From assembly GCA_947623615.1 (NCBI GenBank), contig CANQHH010000055.1, positions 1-8,277 of the forward strand: a stretch of DNA of 8,277 nucleotides. The letters are read 5' to 3'. The notes under the pieces were generated by a model. That model saw only the letters and a program-made list of their open reading frames with translations, searched no databases and had not been told where the DNA came from. The translations under genes and the position numbers were made by a program. This document shows positions 5,650-8,277 of the stretch, piece after piece (the stretch's first letter is position 1; every line of letters starts with the position of its first letter). The DNA comes from an uncultured Clostridia bacterium (lineage in GTDB: Bacteria > Bacillota > Clostridia > TANB77 > CAG-508).

Positions 5650-7014
5650 ATGAATAAAAAACAAAATCCATATAGATTATATTTAACAGAAAATCAAATG
5701 CCAAAACAATATTATAATTTGAGAGCAGATATGAAAGAATTGCCGGAACCAATGCTAAATCCTAATACTAAGAAAGAGGCGACTTTGGAAGATTTGTTGC
5801 CAGTATTTTGTAAGGAACTTGCAAAACAAGAATTAGATAACGAAACAAGATATGTAGATATACCAAAAGAAGTGCAAGAAATGTATAGAATATATAGACC
5901 ATCTCCATTGATTCGTGCATATAATCTTGAAAAATATCTTGATACGCCAGCCAAGATTTATTATAAATTTGAAGGAAATAATACATCTGGAAGCCATAAG
6001 TTAAATTCTGCAATAGCTCAAGTTTATTATGCAAAACAAGAAGGTATTAAACATCTCACAACTGAAACAGGAGCAGGTCAATGGGGAACTGCTTTATCAG
6101 AGGCTTGTAGTTATTTTAATATTCCATTATCTGTATATATGGTTAAATCATCTTATGAACAAAAACCATTTAGAAAGGATATAATGAGAACTTTTGGTGC
6201 AAATGTAATTGCAAGTCCAAGTGATACAACATCAGTAGGTAGAAAAATTTTAGAAAAACATCCAAATACAACAGGAAGTTTAGGATGTGCCATATCAGAA
6301 GCAGTTGAAAAAGCTGTAACAACTCCTAATTCAAAATATGTTTTAGGATCTGTATTAAACCAAGTATTACTACACCAATCAATAATTGGATTAGAATGTG
6401 AAACGGCTTTTAAAATATTAGATGAATATCCAGATATAATAATAGGTTGTGCAGGAGGTGGTTCAAATTTAGGTGGTTTAATAGCTCCGTTTATGAGAGA
6501 TAAAATAAAAGGAAAACATAACCCAAGAATTATCGCAGTAGAACCAGCATCTTGTCCATCATTAACAAGGGGGAAATATACTTATGATTATTGTGATACT
6601 GGAAAGATGACCCCACTTGCAAAAATGTATACTTTAGGTTGCGATTTTATTCCATCACCAGATCACGCAGGAGGATTAAGATATCATGGCATGTCTCCAA
6701 TAATTTCAAAATTATATCATGATGGATATATTGAAGCTGTTTCCACAAAACAAACTGATGTGTTTAAAGCAGCTATTCTATTTGCACAAAAAGAAACTAT
6801 ATTTCCAGCACCCGAATCATCTCACGCTATAAAAGTAGCGATAGGTGAAGCACTAAGGTGTAAAGAAACAGGAGAAGAAAAAACAATCCTTTTTGGATTA
6901 ACAGGTACAGGTTATTTTGATATGACCGCATATTCTTCTTATTTAGATGGAACTATGTCTGATTATATTCCAGAAGATGAAGAATTAGAAAAATCTTTTC
7001 CTAATATTATATAA
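5650..7014 (+). CDS. trpB: Tryptophan synthase beta chain, TrpB2 type (stand-alone)
   Basis: The 454-residue product is a PLP enzyme of fold type II that joins L-serine and indole to give L-tryptophan. Visible are the PLP lysine in SGSHKLNS (K117), the catalytic glutamate in TETGAGQWG (E139) and the phosphate-binding glycine-rich loop CAGGGSNLGG (267-276). GAGQWG rather than GAGQHG, RPSPLIRAYNLEKYL (82-96), the N-terminal extension and the total length mark the TrpB2 subgroup rather than classical TrpB1 (about 400 residues). TrpB2 often works without TrpA, and no trpA is seen here. The start at 5650 is chosen because AAAGGAAG (5635-5642) lies seven bases upstream; the in-frame ATG at 5632 has no such site. 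The gene follows the Trp attenuator, and trpS begins 21 bases after its stop, so the two probably form one operon. TrpB2 enzymes can have other substrates, so indole salvage is likely but not proven. Confidence 0.92.
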   Translation: MNKKQNPYRLYLTENQMPKQYYNLRADMKELPEPMLNPNTKKEATLEDLLPVFCKELAKQELDNETRYVDIPKEVQEMYRIYRPSPLIRAYNLEKYLDTPAKIYYKFEGNNTSGSHKLNSAIAQVYYAKQEGIKHLTTETGAGQWGTALSEACSYFNIPLSVYMVKSSYEQKPFRKDIMRTFGANVIASPSDTTSVGRKILEKHPNTTGSLGCAISEAVEKAVTTPNSKYVLGSVLNQVLLHQSIIGLECETAFKILDEYPDIIIGCAGGGSNLGGLIAPFMRDKIKGKHNPRIIAVEPASCPSLTRGKYTYDYCDTGKMTPLAKMYTLGCDFIPSPDHAGGLRYHGMSPIISKLYHDGYIEAVSTKQTDVFKAAILFAQKETIFPAPESSHAIKVAIGEALRCKETGEEKTILFGLTGTGYFDMTAYSSYLDGTMSDYIPEDEELEKSFPNII

Positions 7015-7035
7015 AAATGAAAGGAATAATAATTT

Positions 7036-8052
7036 ATGGAAAATAAAAAATGTATAGTAACAGGAGATAGACCAACAGGAAGACTTCATATAGGTCATTA
7101 CTTTGGTTCACTAAAGAAAAGGGTAGAAATGCAAAATTCTGGAGAATATGATTCTTATATTTTAATTGCAGATGTTCAAGCATTAACAGATAATTTCAAA
7201 AATCCAGAAAAAGTAAGAAAGAATGTAAGAGAACTAGCAATTGATTATTTATCTTGTGGGATTGATCCTGAAAAATCTACAATATATATTCAGTCTATGA
7301 TTCCAGAAATAGCTGAATTAACAGTATATTTTTCAAACTTAGTAACGATATCAAGACTTCAAAGAAATCCAACTGTAAAAACAGAAATATCTCAAAAGAA
7401 AGATTTATTTGGTGAATGCGTTACGTATGGTTTTTTGGGTTATCCAGTAAGTCAGGCAGCTGATATAGTAGCATTAGGTGGAGAATTTATACCAGTAGGA
7501 GATGATCAACTACCACAAGTCGAACAATGCGTAGAAATAGTTAGAAAGTTTAATTCAATATATGGAGATGTACTAAAAGAGCCACAGGCAGTTTTATCAA
7601 AATATAGAAGAATAAAAGGTTTAGACGGAAATGAAAAAATGGGAAAGTCTTTAGGAAATGCTATATATTTGTCAGATAACGATGAAGATATTACCAAAAA
7701 AGTAATGAATGCTTTAACTGACCAAAATAGAATAAAAAAAGATGATAAAGGAAATCCAAAAAGATGCATGGTTGCATATTATCATGATTTATTTACAAAT
7801 GAAGAAGATTTGAAAAAAATTTGCAAAGAATGTAAATCTGGTAGCAGAGGTTGTGTTGATTGTAAAAGGCAATTAATAAAGAATATATGTGATATATTAA
7901 AGCCAATAAGAGATAAGCGAGAATTTTATGAAAATAATCCAGATATTGTAGATAAAATTCTAATAGAGGGCACAAAAAAAGCACAACAAAAAGCCAAAAA
8001 AATAATGACAGATATTAGAGAAGTAATGAAATTGGATTATTATAAATGCTGA
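7036..8052 (+). CDS. trpS: Tryptophanyl-tRNA synthetase with probable iron-sulfur site
   Basis: This 338-residue class Ic synthetase charges tRNA(Trp) with tryptophan using ATP in the cytoplasm. It shows TGDRPTGRLHIGHYFGSL (9-26) with the HIGH motif at 18-21, and KMGKS (201-205) as the KMSKS loop. The C-terminal third carries cysteines at 244, 266, 273 and 276 (C-x21-C-x6-C-x2-C), plus C263. This closely resembles the C-x22-C-x6-C-x2-C set that binds a [4Fe-4S] cluster near the anticodon-binding region in Thermotoga maritima TrpRS. Length is normal for the family. AGGA (7022-7025) lies ten bases before the ATG. It is the last intact gene of the operon and should be induced with trpB when charged tRNA(Trp) is low; in many Firmicutes trpS is instead controlled by a T-box, which is absent here. 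Confidence 0.95.
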   Translation: MENKKCIVTGDRPTGRLHIGHYFGSLKKRVEMQNSGEYDSYILIADVQALTDNFKNPEKVRKNVRELAIDYLSCGIDPEKSTIYIQSMIPEIAELTVYFSNLVTISRLQRNPTVKTEISQKKDLFGECVTYGFLGYPVSQAADIVALGGEFIPVGDDQLPQVEQCVEIVRKFNSIYGDVLKEPQAVLSKYRRIKGLDGNEKMGKSLGNAIYLSDNDEDITKKVMNALTDQNRIKKDDKGNPKRCMVAYYHDLFTNEEDLKKICKECKSGSRGCVDCKRQLIKNICDILKPIRDKREFYENNPDIVDKILIEGTKKAQQKAKKIMTDIREVMKLDYYKC

Positions 8053-8226
8053 TGAAAGGGAAAAACAAATTGAAAATATAATATTAAAATTAATGCACTA
8101 ATTGAAATATGAAAAAGTGGGTTTTCATCCTAATATTAATACACAAACTTTACTATTTGATTCAAAAGAAATTTTTAAAATATTTGAGCTTTATAATGTA
8201 AAATTACAATTTGTGCGAATAAGTAA
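8048..8226 (+). pseudogene. Remnant of a ProXp-ala/PrdX-like (YbaK-type) tRNA deacylase gene
   Basis: The frame beginning at 8048 reads as protein-like sequence interrupted by TAA at 8099-8101. Before it, IENIILKLMH and after it LKYEKV resemble the N-terminal helix of YbaK/prolyl-tRNA synthetase-associated domain proteins. VGFHPNINTQTLLFD then KIFELYNVKLQFVRI resemble the C-terminal end of that family ('FHP..NTAT...' then '..FL...G....'). The middle of the domain, about 100 residues, is missing, as if lost by internal deletion. The frame also runs on past the expected end; a TAA at 8224-8226 is in another frame. AAAGGG (8055-8060) stands where a ribosome binding site would be, with TTG at 8070. 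Intact members hydrolyse Ala-tRNA(Pro). The assignment is by eye and rests mainly on the GFHPNINT segment. Confidence 0.5.
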
Positions 8227-8253
8227 AAAGAGCAGGTCAATATCTGCTCTTTT
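8226..8253 (+). terminator. Intrinsic terminator at the end of the trp operon
   Basis: AAAAGAGCAG (8226-8235) pairs perfectly with CTGCTCTTTT (8244-8253) around the 8-base loop GTCAATAT. The 3' side ends in four T's followed by an AT-rich stretch. It lies about 170 bases after the trpS stop, beyond the gene remnant, and probably ends the trpB-trpS transcript. Confidence 0.75.
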
Positions 8254-8277
8254 ATATATCTATTTTGCTTCAAAATG

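Noticed and set aside
8052..8080. Short ORF overlapping the trpS stop (TGATG)
   Set aside because: It stops after nine codons and has no recognisable product; it is more likely part of the decayed gene start.

Overview
The window is visibly AT-rich with almost all genes on the plus strand, A/T-ending codons and AGGAGG- or AAAGGA-type ribosome binding sites. Together with a ClpC-type ATPase, an RNase J and a fused ABC/FtsX transporter, this points to a low-GC Firmicute, most likely a clostridial anaerobe. The species cannot be named from this sequence alone.

Layout. (1) 1-288 is the C-terminal end of a Clp AAA+ ATPase (ClpC-like). Eleven bases later follows a fused ABC ATPase/FtsX permease (300-2912), closed by a strong intrinsic terminator (2968-3007). 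(2) A consensus promoter at 3014-3042 drives ribonuclease J (3296-5161) through a roughly 245-nt structured leader. That leader holds a terminator-like hairpin just before the ribosome binding site. (3) A second promoter (5244-5272) opens a tryptophan operon: a 25-codon leader peptide with two Trp codons (5307-5384), a terminator (5414-5457), a second terminator-like hairpin (5505-5549), a 17-codon small ORF (5561-5614), a TrpB2-type tryptophan synthase beta chain (5650-7014) and tryptophanyl-tRNA synthetase (7036-8052). (4) The end of the window holds what looks like a decayed Ala-tRNA(Pro) deacylase (ProXp-ala/PrdX-like) remnant and a last hairpin terminator.

The most notable element is the leader of the tryptophan operon. 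It has all parts of a ribosome-mediated attenuator: Trp codons in segment 1, a 1:2 hairpin, a 2:3 antiterminator and a 3:4 terminator, with the leader stop codon placed just past segment 2. In Firmicutes trp and trpS genes are usually controlled by T-box RNAs or TRAP, and I see neither here. The 3' arm of the first terminator can also pair over 15 positions with the 5' arm of the second. The alternation could therefore extend to a six-segment relay (1:2, 2:3, 3:4, 4:5, 5:6) in which one ribosome stall would open both terminators. This is inference from base pairing done by eye.

How the genes fit together: TrpB2 can join indole (or another acceptor) to serine to make tryptophan, and TrpS charges it onto tRNA(Trp). 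Control by Trp-codon stalling would raise both when charged tRNA(Trp) is scarce. TrpS also carries a four-cysteine pattern like the iron-sulfur site of Thermotoga maritima TrpRS.
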